Part shown: positions 17,252 to 25,398 of the stretch, in pieces | Numbering within the stretch: position 1 is the stretch's first letter | Layout: every line of letters begins with the position of its first letter | Source of the DNA: Clavibacter sepedonicus | Lineage (GTDB): Bacteria > Actinomycetota > Actinomycetes > Actinomycetales > Microbacteriaceae | Length of the DNA stretch: 64,000 bases | NCBI RefSeq assembly: GCF_000069225.1 | Contig: NC_010407.1 | Coordinates: forward strand, 2,666,001 to 2,730,000 | Direction of reading: 5' to 3' | The notes under the pieces: generated by a model | The model's input: the letters and a program-made list of their open reading frames with translations, nothing else | The model's database searches: none | What the model was told of the DNA's origin: nothing | Translations under genes and position numbers: made by a program

Positions 17252-17731
17252 TCAGGACCGCTCCCCGCCCTCCGCCTCGATCTCCGCGACGAGCCGCCCG
17301 AGCAGCCGCGTCAGCTCGGTGCGCTCCCGGGCCGACCAGTCCCCTACGAGCTCGCCGAGGAGCGCGCGGGCCGTCGCGGAGTTGCGGTCGAGCACGCGCT
17401 CGGCGTCGGGGGTCGCGCGCACGAGGACCGCGCGCCGGTCGTCGGGGTCGGGCTCGCGGATCACGAGACCCCGCGCCTCGAGGCGCTGGACGTGCGCGGT
17501 CATCGTCGACTTGTCGACGCCCTGCCAGTCGGCGAGCACGCGCATCCGGGTCGCGCCGCACTCGGCGAGGTGGCCGAGGAGCCAGGTGTCGGTGGACGAG
17601 AACGCCTCGCCCTCGTCGGCCAGCATGCGCCGGCGCACGTCGGGCCGGGACGCCCAGCGGGTGATCGCGAGGACCGCCCGCTCCATCACCGCCCCGACCG
17701 CGGCGCCCTCCTTGCCTGGGAGCTCGCTCAC
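17252..17731 (-). CDS. MarR family transcriptional regulator
   Basis: A 159-aa winged-helix protein. Seen motifs: DTWLLGHLAECGATRMRVLAD, recognition-helix region VDKSTMTAHVQRLEARGLV, and wing DPDDRRAVLVRATPDAE, all typical of MarR. I chose GTG 17731 because GGAGGGG lies upstream; longer frames reach into the operator region. It is divergent from the stress-protein gene at 17838. The AT-rich inverted repeat between them is the likely operator. Confidence 0.85.
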   Translation of the reverse strand: MSELPGKEGAAVGAVMERAVLAITRWASRPDVRRRMLADEGEAFSSTDTWLLGHLAECGATRMRVLADWQGVDKSTMTAHVQRLEARGLVIREPDPDDRRAVLVRATPDAERVLDRNSATARALLGELVGDWSARERTELTRLLGRLVAEIEAEGGERS

Positions 17732-17766
17732 CGTTCGATCCCCGTCCCCTCCGTACTCGCCGACCG

Positions 17767-17786
17767 TTGGTATCCTCAAACCATAT
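17767..17786. promoter_or_regulatory. Probable MarR operator / divergent promoter
   Basis: TTGGTATCCTCAAACCATAT, an AT-rich imperfect inverted repeat (TGGT...ACCA) in otherwise GC-rich DNA, between the divergent MarR and stress-protein genes. It includes TATCCT, usable as a -10 box for the rightward gene. Confidence 0.5.
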
Positions 17787-17837
17787 CGCCCGATCCGGCT
17801 GGATCGGCACACCGCACGATCCGAGAGGAAGCACCCC

Positions 17838-18335
17838 ATGTCCACCCCGAGCACCGACCCCCGCGCGCACGCCGTCCCGGCCACGCCCCGCGAGGTGATC
17901 GCGAGCTACACCGAGTACGCCGACGCGCAGGCCGCCGTCGACACGCTCTCCGACCGGGAGTTCCCGGTCGCCTCGACGCAGATCGTGGGCCACGACGTCC
18001 GCACCGTCGAGACCGTCACGGGTCGGGTCACCAACAGCAGCGCCGCGGTGCGCGGGGCCGCGGGCGGCGCGTGGTTCGGACTGATGCTGGGCTTCCTGTT
18101 CGGCATCTTCACCCCCGGCGTCGCCTGGCTCGGCGTGTTGCTGGTCGCGGTCGGCATCGGCGCGCTCTGGGGCGCGCTGTTCGGCTTCGTCGGCCACTAC
18201 GCCACGCGCGGCAAGCGCGACTTCGCCTCCGTCCAGACGCTGACCGCCGGCCGCTACGACGTGCTGGTCGACAGCGCGCGGGCCGCCGAGGCGTCGCGGA
18301 TCCTGTTCGACACGACGGGCGCGCCGCGCGCCTGA
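17838..18335 (+). CDS. General stress protein 17M (YflT)-like membrane protein
   Basis: A 165-aa protein. The N-terminal ~60 residues fit the GSP17M/YflT domain (VIASYTEYADAQAAVDTLSD, FPVASTQIVGHDVRTVETV). Two adjacent membrane helices follow (AWFGLMLGFLFGIFTPG, WLGVLLVAVGIGALWGALFGF), and a soluble tail repeats the beta-strand pattern (RYDVLVDSARAAEAS). GAGAGGAA precedes ATG 17838. The function is not established; members are stress-induced. It is divergent from a MarR regulator that likely controls it. Confidence 0.75.
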   Translation: MSTPSTDPRAHAVPATPREVIASYTEYADAQAAVDTLSDREFPVASTQIVGHDVRTVETVTGRVTNSSAAVRGAAGGAWFGLMLGFLFGIFTPGVAWLGVLLVAVGIGALWGALFGFVGHYATRGKRDFASVQTLTAGRYDVLVDSARAAEASRILFDTTGAPRA

Positions 18336-18349
18336 CCCGCGGCATCGCC

Positions 18350-18388
18350 ACGACGCGGACAGACGGCTCAGCCGCCCGTCCGCGTCGT
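18350..18388. terminator. Bidirectional terminator between convergent genes
   Basis: 11-bp perfect stem ACGACGCGGAC / GTCCGCGTCGT (18350-18360 and 18378-18388) with a small inner hairpin (CGGCT...GCCG), placed between the convergent stress-protein and GNAT genes. Confidence 0.75.
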
Positions 18389-18999
18389 CATGTCCGGGGT
18401 GCGTCCCGCGGCGCCTCGAGCGTGAGCCACTCCTCGTCGACGCGGTAGCCGAGCGCCGTGCCGGCCGCGATGATCGCCGCGTTCTCGCTCGATCCGCCCG
18501 TGCGGAAGACGGCGACGCCCGCCTCGACCAGCGCCAGCACGGACGCCGCCTTCACCGCGGTGCCAAGTCCGCGCCCGCGATGGGCGGCGTCGACGACCGT
18601 CACGTCCGTCTCGGCGGCGCGGCCGGCGGGATCAACATCGACGAACGTCATCGCCAGGAGCCCGCCCGCGGGGTCGAACGCGCCGAAGCCGCGGCGTCCT
18701 GCCGCCGGGACGCGGGCCGAGTCCGGTGTGAGGCCCGCATGGCGGGTGGCCGGGCCGCCCGGGTAGTCGGCCAGCGTGGCGGCGTCGAGGGCGAGGATCG
18801 CCGGGACGTCGTGCGGTGCGAGCTCGCGCAGCACCGCGGATGCGGTGACGCGGTCGACGAGCGCCCGCAGCCGTGCGGGATCCGCGTCCGCCGCATCGAG
18901 CTGCGCGCCCCACGAGCGGGCGGTCACGATCCAACCGGCGGCACGCAGCTCCGACGCCCGCAGGTCGTCGGATCGGGCGATGACGGGCTCGGCGCTCAT
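18388..18999 (-). CDS. GNAT family N-acetyltransferase
   Basis: A 203-aa protein. The acetyl-CoA pyrophosphate loop reads AHRGRGLGTAVKAASV near residue ~150, preceded by the strand LLAMTFVDVDP and followed by VFRTGGSSENAAIIAAGTALGYR, the usual GNAT motif B and C-terminal helix. The N-terminal ~60 residues are a less conserved half, possibly a degenerate GNAT repeat. A CAGGCT box sits six bases before ATG 18999, a variant of the leaderless pattern. The substrate is unknown. Confidence 0.85.
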   Translation of the reverse strand: MSAEPVIARSDDLRASELRAAGWIVTARSWGAQLDAADADPARLRALVDRVTASAVLRELAPHDVPAILALDAATLADYPGGPATRHAGLTPDSARVPAAGRRGFGAFDPAGGLLAMTFVDVDPAGRAAETDVTVVDAAHRGRGLGTAVKAASVLALVEAGVAVFRTGGSSENAAIIAAGTALGYRVDEEWLTLEAPRDAPRT

Positions 19000-19170
19000 C
19001 CTGCGAGCCTGGCATGGCGGGGCCGCGCATCGGGCACCCGGGCCCGTGCCGGTCACCCTGCGGGCGGGCCGCGTGCGGGTGCCCCGATCGGGGGCGACAC
19101 GGGCGGCTGGCGCGGTGGGAGACTCGCGCCGTACCCGACCGGGCCGCGCGGCCCACCCGAAGGAGTCCCC

Positions 19171-20442
19171 GTGGATGACGACGTCCAGCTGATCAGCGAT
19201 GGAGACGGCCTGGCCGTCATCGGCGAGCCGGCCGCGGTGGAGCGGTTCCTCGCGGCGAACGAGCTGCCGAAGGGGCGGGACCTCGGGCTCGAGCGGCTGA
19301 AGCCCGTCGCCGGCATGGCGGCGGCCGCGGTGCAGGCGGGCTCGGTCGTCGCCGAGAACCACGGGCGGTGGGTGAAGCTGTCGGAGAAGTCGACGGCGCT
19401 CCTCAAGCAGCACTCCGCCATGAAGGGGTCGCTGCCCACCCTCGAACGCGGCGTGATCATGGACGGCAACAAGATCAAGGGCATCGTCGAGTTCGCGCGG
19501 GGCCCGGGCGCGTACCTGACCAACCCGGCGATCCTCTCCGGCGCCGCCGGGATCATGGCCCAGTACGCCATGCAGCAGGCCATGGACGAGATCAGCGACT
19601 ACCTCGCCGTCATCGACGCGAAGGTCGACGACATCCTCCGCGGCCAGAAGGACGCCGTGCTCGCCGACATGATCGGCGTGGAGATGGTCATCGACGAGGC
19701 GACGCTGATCCGGGCCCAAGCCGGCCGCGTCTCCGACATCACCTGGTCGAAGGCGCAGGGCACGACGCAGACCCTCGCGCGCACGCAGGGCTACGCGCTC
19801 CGCCAGCTCGACGCCCTCGCCGAGAAGTTGGAGCGCACCACGAAGGTCGACGACCTCGTCAGGGTCACGAAGGACGCCGAGGCGACCGTGCGCGAGTGGC
19901 TCGCGGTGATCGCCCGCTGCTTCCAGCTCCAGGACGCGGTCGCCGTGCTCGAGCTCGACCGCGTGCTCGACGCGTCGCCCGAGGAGCTCGACGAGCACCG
20001 CCTCGCGCTGCGCGTCGTGCGGCAGAACCGGCTCGCCGTGATCGGCCGCACGACCGACCGGCTGCTCGAGCGCATGGACGCCGCAGCCGGCACCGCGAAC
20101 GCGAAGGTGCTGCTCAACCCGTTCGACTCCCGAGCGATCGTGGGATCAAGCAATCGCGCCGCCACCGGCGTCGTGCAGTTCAACGGCCTGCTCGGCGTCG
20201 CCGACGAGCGCGAGTCGCTGGAGGCGCGCCGCTGGCTGGCGGCGGTCGGCGACACGTGGGACTCCGCGCGAGACCAGGGCGCCGAGGGAGTGGACGCCGC
20301 ACGGCGGCTCGGAGCGGCAGCGTTCGGACGCGGTCGCGCGGCAGCCGACGGCCTGTCGCTGAAGCTCGCGGAAGGCGCGCTGCGTCGCTGCAAGGGCAAG
20401 GGCGATCAGACGACGGACGCCCCAGAGGACGACGCGAGCTGA
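19171..20442 (+). CDS. Hypothetical helical protein, 423 aa, no recognised family
   Basis: Starts at GTG 19171 behind GAAGGAG. The N-terminal ~40 residues (LISDGDGLAVIGEPAAVERFL) look like a small beta/alpha unit. From ~50 on it is mostly long amphipathic helices rich in Ala, Asp, Leu and Lys, with a short hydrophobic stretch (AILSGAAGIMAQYAMQQAM, ~125-145). Then comes a long helical region with IDAKVDDILRGQKDAVLADM and LDALAEKLERTTKVDDLVRV that is probably coiled coil. The C-terminus is charged (GKGDQTTDAPEDD). No enzyme motif is seen. Composition is native. It could be a structural, toxin-like or membrane-associated protein; I do not assign a function. Confidence 0.7.
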   Translation: MDDDVQLISDGDGLAVIGEPAAVERFLAANELPKGRDLGLERLKPVAGMAAAAVQAGSVVAENHGRWVKLSEKSTALLKQHSAMKGSLPTLERGVIMDGNKIKGIVEFARGPGAYLTNPAILSGAAGIMAQYAMQQAMDEISDYLAVIDAKVDDILRGQKDAVLADMIGVEMVIDEATLIRAQAGRVSDITWSKAQGTTQTLARTQGYALRQLDALAEKLERTTKVDDLVRVTKDAEATVREWLAVIARCFQLQDAVAVLELDRVLDASPEELDEHRLALRVVRQNRLAVIGRTTDRLLERMDAAAGTANAKVLLNPFDSRAIVGSSNRAATGVVQFNGLLGVADERESLEARRWLAAVGDTWDSARDQGAEGVDAARRLGAAAFGRGRAAADGLSLKLAEGALRRCKGKGDQTTDAPEDDAS

Positions 20443-20467
20443 TCGCTCCGGGGCGCAGGGCCGCCCG

Positions 20468-21655
20468 TCACGCCCGCCCCGCCACGCTCCGCCACGACTT
20501 GATCCCGCCGCGCAGGCTCACCGCATCCCGGCCCGCCTCGCGGAGCGCCGCCGCGGCCGCCCGCGAGCGCACGCCCGAGGCGCAGTAGACGACGACGCGG
20601 TCGGTGATCTCGCCGGGCACCGCGCCCGGATCCACCGTGACGATGCGCACCGGCACCGCGACGTGGCCGGGGATGGAGTCGACGAGGCGCTCGTCGGGCT
20701 CGCGCACGTCGAGGAGGACGACCCGCTCGTCGGAGGCGAGGATCCGCTCCACCTCCTCCGCGTCGAGCTCCGTGCCGTCGGTAGCGGCGCCCACGCCGCA
20801 GAAGAGGTCGTAGTCGGCGAGCGCCGTGACCCGCTGGCGGCCCTTCGCGCGCTTCACGCCGATGGTGCGGCTGGTGCCGGCGAGCGCGTCGAGCACGACC
20901 ACCCGGCCGAGGAGCGGCTGACCCGCGCCCGTGACGAGCTTGATGACCTCGGTCACCATGAGCGAGCCGACCGTGCCGCAGACCGCGCCGAACACGCCCG
21001 CCTCCTCGCAGGAGAGCACGGCGCCGTCGGCGGGCGGCTCGGGGAACACGTCGCGGTAGTCGATGCCGCGGCCGTCGGGCGCCGCGTCCCAGAAGACGGT
21101 GACCTGCGCGTCCCAGCGGTACACGGATCCCCACACGCACGGCACGCCCACGAGGGCCGCCGCGTCGCTGATGAGGTACCGGGTGGCGAAGTTGTCGGTG
21201 GCGTCGACGACCACGTCGTAGCCGCTGAGGATCCCGATGGCGTTGTCATTGGTGAGCCGCTCGGCGTGCTCCACGACCTCGACGCCGGGGTCGGTGCGGT
21301 GCACGGAATCCGCCGCTGACGAGGTCTTCGGGCGGCCCACGTCGGGCGTGCCGTGGATGGTCTGGCGCTGGAGGTTGGAGAGGTCCACAGCATCGTCGTC
21401 TACGATTCCGAGGGTCCCGATCCCCGCCGCGGCCAGGTACTGCAGCACGGGGGAACCGAGGCCGCCCGCGCCGATCACGAGCACGCGCGCCTGGTCGATG
21501 CGGGACTGACCCCCCATCCCGATGCCGGGAAGGGCGAGGTGCCGGGAGTGGCGTTCGCGCCTCTCCTGCGCATCCTGCCCGGAGCCATGACCACCGAGGC
21601 CCCGCCCCCCGGGGTGCGTGCCGTCCAGATCGACGAGCGGCAGAGACGACCCCAT
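20468..21655 (-). CDS. moeB: MoeB/ThiF-type adenylyltransferase fused to rhodanese
   Basis: A 395-aa protein that adenylates, and may sulfurate, the C-terminal Gly-Gly of MoaD/ThiS carriers. The N-terminal E1 domain has RHSRHLALPGIGMGGQ, the nucleotide-binding VLVIGAGGLGSPVLQYLAAA, and SNLQRQTIH. An active-site Cys candidate lies in LSCEEAGVFGAVCG. The C-terminal rhodanese domain (~300-395) has the catalytic loop VVYCASGVRSRAAAAAL. GGAGG sits seven bases before ATG 21655. That ATG overlaps the ATG of the divergent GT39 gene in the tetramer CATG. It probably serves the MoaD at 8636. Confidence 0.88.
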   Translation of the reverse strand: MGSSLPLVDLDGTHPGGRGLGGHGSGQDAQERRERHSRHLALPGIGMGGQSRIDQARVLVIGAGGLGSPVLQYLAAAGIGTLGIVDDDAVDLSNLQRQTIHGTPDVGRPKTSSAADSVHRTDPGVEVVEHAERLTNDNAIGILSGYDVVVDATDNFATRYLISDAAALVGVPCVWGSVYRWDAQVTVFWDAAPDGRGIDYRDVFPEPPADGAVLSCEEAGVFGAVCGTVGSLMVTEVIKLVTGAGQPLLGRVVVLDALAGTSRTIGVKRAKGRQRVTALADYDLFCGVGAATDGTELDAEEVERILASDERVVLLDVREPDERLVDSIPGHVAVPVRIVTVDPGAVPGEITDRVVVYCASGVRSRAAAAALREAGRDAVSLRGGIKSWRSVAGRA

Positions 21656-23360
21656 GACAGACCTCCGTACGGACGGCGGACGCGGACCCGCGTCGACCGG
21701 ACCCAGCGTACGACGGCCCGCCGACGGTCCCCGCGGCGGCCGCCCGCACGGCCCCCTCGGCCGCTTCCACCACCGTCGCTGGGGCGACGCCTGGCTCATC
21801 GGCCTCCTCGGCTTCCTGCTCGCGCTCCCCCTCGCCGGCGCGCCCTCCGTCTGGTACGACGAGGCCGCCACCGTGATCTCGGCCACGCGCGGCTGGGACG
21901 ACCTCCTCCGCGAGCTCGGCACGGTCGACGCCGTCCACGGCCTCTACTACGCGGGCATGAAGGTGTGGTTCGAGCTGGTCGGCTACTCGCCCACGTCGCT
22001 CCGCTTCCCGAGCGCGGTCTTCATCGGGCTCGCCGCGGCGGGCGTGGTGCTCCTCACGCGCACGGTCTCCACGCGCGCGACCGGCATCGTCGCCGGCATC
22101 GTGTTCGTCGTGATCCCCCGCTCGGCGTGGATGGGCACCGAGGGCCGCTCGTTCGCGCTCGGCACCCTCATCGCGGTCGCGCTCACGATCGTGCTGGTGC
22201 TCGCGGCCCGCCGCGCCGGATCCCGCTGGCAGGTGCAGGCCAGGTGGTGGGCGCTATACGGGCTGCTCGCGTGGCTCGGCGCATCCACGTTCGTGTACCT
22301 GGCGCTGCTCGTGGGCGCGCACGGCGTCGTGATCCTGTGGGCCATCGCGTCCGCGCGCGTCGGCCGCCGCAGCCGCCGGCCCATGGTCGTGTCGCTGCTC
22401 GGCTGGGCGCTCTCCTCCATCGCGGCCGGGCTCCTGTCGCTGCCGCTCGTGCGCGTGGTGACGGAGCAGTCCGGCCAGGTCGGGTGGATCGATCCCATCG
22501 GCCCGAACACGGTCACGCAGGTGCTCTCGACGCAGCTCTTCTACCAGAACGACGTCTTCGCGGTGATCGCGTGGGTGCTCGCGCTCCTGGGCCTCGCGCT
22601 GCTGGTGCGCCGCGGGATCCGACTGGTGCGCGCCCGCCGCGCCTCCACGGTCGAGCCCGAGGGCGGCATCGCCGAGTTCGAGTCCGCGTACCTGCACGCC
22701 GGGTGGTCGCCGACGATCCTGCAGCTCGCGGTGGTGTGGTTCGCCGTTCCGACGCTGCTGCTCATCGGCGCGTCCACCCTCATGTCGCCGCTGTACTCGC
22801 CGCGCTACATGGCGTACACGGCACCCGCGTTCGCGATGCTCATGGCCGTGGGGATCCTCGCGCTCAAGTGGAAGCCGCTCATCGCCGCCGTCACCGCCGT
22901 ACTGGTGACACTGTCGCTCATGCAGCTCGTGCACGACCGCACCACCACCGTGAAGGCCGACTCCGACTGGGCCGCCATCGCGCGGATCGTCTCCGAGGAG
23001 CGCGCCCAGGAGGCGCCCGACACGACCGATGCCGTGATCTTCGGGCCGGTCCGCCGCCACCCGAAGGCGACCTCGCGCATCGTCGCGTACTCCTACCCGG
23101 ACGCGTTCCGCGGCATGGACGACATCCTGCTGCGCACGCCGCCCGGCGACACCGACGGCCTCTGGGAGGAGACGTACCCGCTGGCCGACCGGGTCGACGA
23201 GGTCGAGGGCGCCGACGTGGTGTGGCTGGTCACGAGCGACAAGCAGGACATCCGGGACGACGTGGCCGAGGCCCTCACCCCGCGCGGCTTCGCGAAGACC
23301 GACGACTGGCACGTGAAGAACGCGAACATCGAGCGCTACGAGCGGGTCGCGGCGGGCTGA
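21654..23360 (+). CDS. GT39-like (ArnT/PMT family) membrane glycosyltransferase
   Basis: A 568-aa membrane protein with about ten helices. The first extracytoplasmic loop has SVWYDEAATVISATRGWDDLL, the acidic (D/E) motif of GT-C lipid-phosphate-sugar transferases, and GLYYAGMKVWFELVG and RFPSAVF follow. The C-terminal ~170 residues are soluble and extracytoplasmic. The start is uncertain: ATG 21654 has no clear SD, and a GTG at 21618 is in frame. The acceptor is unknown. It is divergent from moeB with overlapping start codons. Confidence 0.78.
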   Translation: MTDLRTDGGRGPASTGPSVRRPADGPRGGRPHGPLGRFHHRRWGDAWLIGLLGFLLALPLAGAPSVWYDEAATVISATRGWDDLLRELGTVDAVHGLYYAGMKVWFELVGYSPTSLRFPSAVFIGLAAAGVVLLTRTVSTRATGIVAGIVFVVIPRSAWMGTEGRSFALGTLIAVALTIVLVLAARRAGSRWQVQARWWALYGLLAWLGASTFVYLALLVGAHGVVILWAIASARVGRRSRRPMVVSLLGWALSSIAAGLLSLPLVRVVTEQSGQVGWIDPIGPNTVTQVLSTQLFYQNDVFAVIAWVLALLGLALLVRRGIRLVRARRASTVEPEGGIAEFESAYLHAGWSPTILQLAVVWFAVPTLLLIGASTLMSPLYSPRYMAYTAPAFAMLMAVGILALKWKPLIAAVTAVLVTLSLMQLVHDRTTTVKADSDWAAIARIVSEERAQEAPDTTDAVIFGPVRRHPKATSRIVAYSYPDAFRGMDDILLRTPPGDTDGLWEETYPLADRVDEVEGADVVWLVTSDKQDIRDDVAEALTPRGFAKTDDWHVKNANIERYERVAAG

Positions 23361-23378
23361 TCGTGGCCGGCCTCGCGG

Positions 23379-24239
23379 TCACAACCCGTCGTGCCACTCC
23401 CCGATCGCCGCGAGGACGCGGTCGAGGTCCGACTCGAGCAGGAAGTGCCCGCCGTCGACGAGCTCGATCCGCGCGTGCGGGGCGTCGCGCCGGAAGGCCT
23501 CCGCGCCGGACGCGGCGAAGATCTCGTCGTTCCGCCCCCAGATCGCGAGCACCGGCACCCGCGACTCCCGCAGCCACGCGTGCACCGCCGGGTACAGGTC
23601 GCGGTTGGTGGCGTAGTCGCGGAACAGCGCGAGCTGCACGTCGTCCTGACCCGGGCGGGCGAGGAGCGCGAGGTCGTGCTCCCAGGCGTCGGGATCCACG
23701 ACCGTCGGATCCGGCACGCCGTGCGTGTACTGCCACTCGACCGCATCGCGGCCGAGGGCCGGGCGGAGGGCGTCGCGCGTGGCGTCGGTGCGCTCGGCGG
23801 CATCGGCCCAGATCGGATCCCAGAACGAGGGCATGAAGCCCTCCTCGTAGGCGTTGCCGTTCTGCGTGATGACGCCCGTGACGGCGGCCGGGTCGGCGAG
23901 CGCCAGGCGCCAGCTGATGGGCGCGCCGTAGTCCTGCACGTAGATCGCGTAGCGGGTGACCCCGATGGCCGCGAGGAACCCGCGGGTCACCTCGGTGAGC
24001 GCGGCGAACGAGTAGTCGAAGTCCTCGGCGGACGGCGCGGACGAGCGGCCGAACCCGACGTGGTCCGGCGCGATGACGCGGAACCGGCCCGCGAGCGCGG
24101 GGATCAGGTGCCGGAACATGTGCGAGCTCGACGGGTACCCGTGCAGGAGCAGGAGCACGGGCGCGTCGGCGGGCCCGGCCTCGCGCCAGAAGACGTCGAG
24201 GCCGTCGATCGAGACGGTGCGGTGGTGGACGGTGACCAT
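23379..24239 (-). CDS. Alpha/beta hydrolase, haloalkane dehalogenase/epoxide hydrolase-like
   Basis: A 286-aa hydrolase. Oxyanion region LLLLHGYPSSSHMFRHLIP near ~30-48; nucleophile elbow YVQDYGAPISWRLA at ~105, where the residue is Asp as in dehalogenases and epoxide hydrolases rather than Ser. A late acid lies in IWGRNDEIF and the catalytic His in VDGGHFLLE near the C-terminus. AAGGGG precedes ATG 24239. It is divergent from the CGNR regulator gene, with a perfect inverted repeat starting one base before its start codon. The natural substrate is unknown. Confidence 0.87.
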   Translation of the reverse strand: MVTVHHRTVSIDGLDVFWREAGPADAPVLLLLHGYPSSSHMFRHLIPALAGRFRVIAPDHVGFGRSSAPSAEDFDYSFAALTEVTRGFLAAIGVTRYAIYVQDYGAPISWRLALADPAAVTGVITQNGNAYEEGFMPSFWDPIWADAAERTDATRDALRPALGRDAVEWQYTHGVPDPTVVDPDAWEHDLALLARPGQDDVQLALFRDYATNRDLYPAVHAWLRESRVPVLAIWGRNDEIFAASGAEAFRRDAPHARIELVDGGHFLLESDLDRVLAAIGEWHDGL

Positions 24240-24273
24240 GACTAACCCCTTAGACTTGTTTTGGTGGTTAGTC
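24240..24273. promoter_or_regulatory. Operator between hydrolase and CGNR regulator
   Basis: Perfect 8-bp inverted repeat GACTAACC (24240-24247) and GGTTAGTC (24266-24273), 18-bp AT-rich spacer, one base from the hydrolase start and 10 bases before the regulator ATG. Likely bound by the CGNR protein. Confidence 0.7.
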
Positions 24274-24283
24274 GGACGGTAGC

Positions 24284-24829
24284 ATGAATCCATCGCGCCA
24301 CCCGAGCGCGGAGGATCGAGGAGCCGTGGACCACGACGAGGAGCTGCTGCTGGCGCTGCTGAACAGCGCGCCCGTGGTCGACGGCCACCGGGACGACCGG
24401 CTCGCCGGGGCATCCGGCCGCGGGCTGGCCCGCGGTTGGGGCGGCACCGGCACCGCTGCCGAGGTCGAGCGCCTCCGCCGCACGCGCGACGCCCTGCACG
24501 CCGTGATCCGCGGCGGAGCGCCCGCGACACCGGCGGTCGACGAGCTCGCGGCCGTGGTCGACGGTGTCGTCCGCACGCCGCGCGTCACCCCCGACGGCGT
24601 CACCTGGGACCTGCACGTGCCCGCCGACGACCGCCTCCCGGTGGACGCCGTGCTCGCCTGGTCGAGCGTCACCGCCCGGCTGCCCGGCCGACTCCGCCCG
24701 TGCGCCAACGCCGAGTGCGAGCTCTTCCTCATCGACCACAGCCGCCCGGGCACGGCCCGCTGGTGCTCGATGGCGACCTGCGGCAACCGGATGAAGGCCC
24801 GCGCGCACGCGCAGCGGGTGCGCGACTGA
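24284..24829 (+). CDS. CGNR zinc-finger (ABATE domain) regulator
   Basis: A 181-aa protein. The N-terminal ABATE-like domain (ELLLALLNSAPVVDGHRDDRL ...) is followed by a C-terminal CGNR zinc finger: CANAECELFLIDHSR, then WCSMATCGNRMKARAHAQR, with four cysteines positioned to bind zinc and a basic helix for DNA. Such proteins act as transcription regulators, often of a divergently encoded enzyme, here the alpha/beta hydrolase. The 8-bp inverted repeat before its start is the obvious target. Confidence 0.87.
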   Translation: MNPSRHPSAEDRGAVDHDEELLLALLNSAPVVDGHRDDRLAGASGRGLARGWGGTGTAAEVERLRRTRDALHAVIRGGAPATPAVDELAAVVDGVVRTPRVTPDGVTWDLHVPADDRLPVDAVLAWSSVTARLPGRLRPCANAECELFLIDHSRPGTARWCSMATCGNRMKARAHAQRVRD

Positions 24830-24870
24830 GGCGGCCCGTACCCGACGCGCCGCGCCATCACGGCAGCCGC

Positions 24871-24876
24871 TACCGT
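24871..24876 (+). promoter_or_regulatory. -10 box of leaderless promoter for the gene at 24883
   Basis: TACCGT six bases before GTG 24883. Confidence 0.5.
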
Positions 24877-24882
24877 CACCCC

Positions 24883-25302
24883 GTGAGCACATTCTTCGTC
24901 GCCGGCAGCTGGCGCAACCGGGAGGCCGTGGGCGACGTGGTCGCTGCGCTCGATGCCGTCGGCGTGCGGTCGTACTGCTTCGTCCGCGCCGCCTACGACG
25001 CGGATGCGGCCGTCTTCGCGGCGCCGGGTGGTGCGGACGATGCCGACCTCGACGACCCGGGGATCCGGCGGCTGTTCGAGCAGGATCTCGCCGCGCTCCG
25101 GGCAGCCGACCGGTTCGTGCTCGTGCTCCCCGCCGGTGCCGCCGCGCACATGGAGGCGGGCATCGCCGTCGGGCTCGGGAAGCCGTGCGTCGCGGTCGGC
25201 GCGGCGGAGCGTACGGAGACGCTGCACCTCGCCTTTGAGGCGATGTGCGCCGGACCGACCGGACGGATCCGTCACCTCCGCGACACGGGAGCCGTGGGCT
25301 AG
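24883..25302 (+). CDS. Nucleoside 2-deoxyribosyltransferase-like small protein
   Basis: A 139-aa protein with a Rossmann-like layout: STFFVAGSWRNREAVGDVV at the N-terminus, LFEQDLAALRAADRFVLVLPAG in the middle, then HMEAGIAVGLGKPCVAVGA. These resemble the 'D-x-x-x-A-D...LP.G...E.G.A.ALGKPV' pattern of nucleoside 2-deoxyribosyltransferases and TIR-like NAD hydrolases. The substrate is not established. Its stop TAG lies inside the CTAG target site of the downstream IS. Before the insertion that CTAG was also the stop of the convergent MarR gene. Confidence 0.7.
   Translation: MSTFFVAGSWRNREAVGDVVAALDAVGVRSYCFVRAAYDADAAVFAAPGGADDADLDDPGIRRLFEQDLAALRAADRFVLVLPAGAAAHMEAGIAVGLGKPCVAVGAAERTETLHLAFEAMCAGPTGRIRHLRDTGAVG
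25299..25302. repeat. Left target-site duplication CTAG
   Basis: CTAG directly before the IS, repeated directly after it at 26358. It contains the TAG stop of the upstream gene. Confidence 0.8.
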
Positions 25303-25303
25303 C

Positions 25304-25330
25304 TGTAGTTCCTCGGGAGGTTGTGAACGC
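25304..25330 (+). repeat. IS left terminal inverted repeat
   Basis: 27 bases, TGTAGTTCC...GTTGTGAACGC, matching the complement of 26330-26356 at 24 positions. Confidence 0.85.
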
Positions 25331-25398
25331 TGGGGCGGATAGCGAAGACCTCCGGGACGATGTGAGTTACCAAGCACACGTCATCACCGGAGGTCTTC

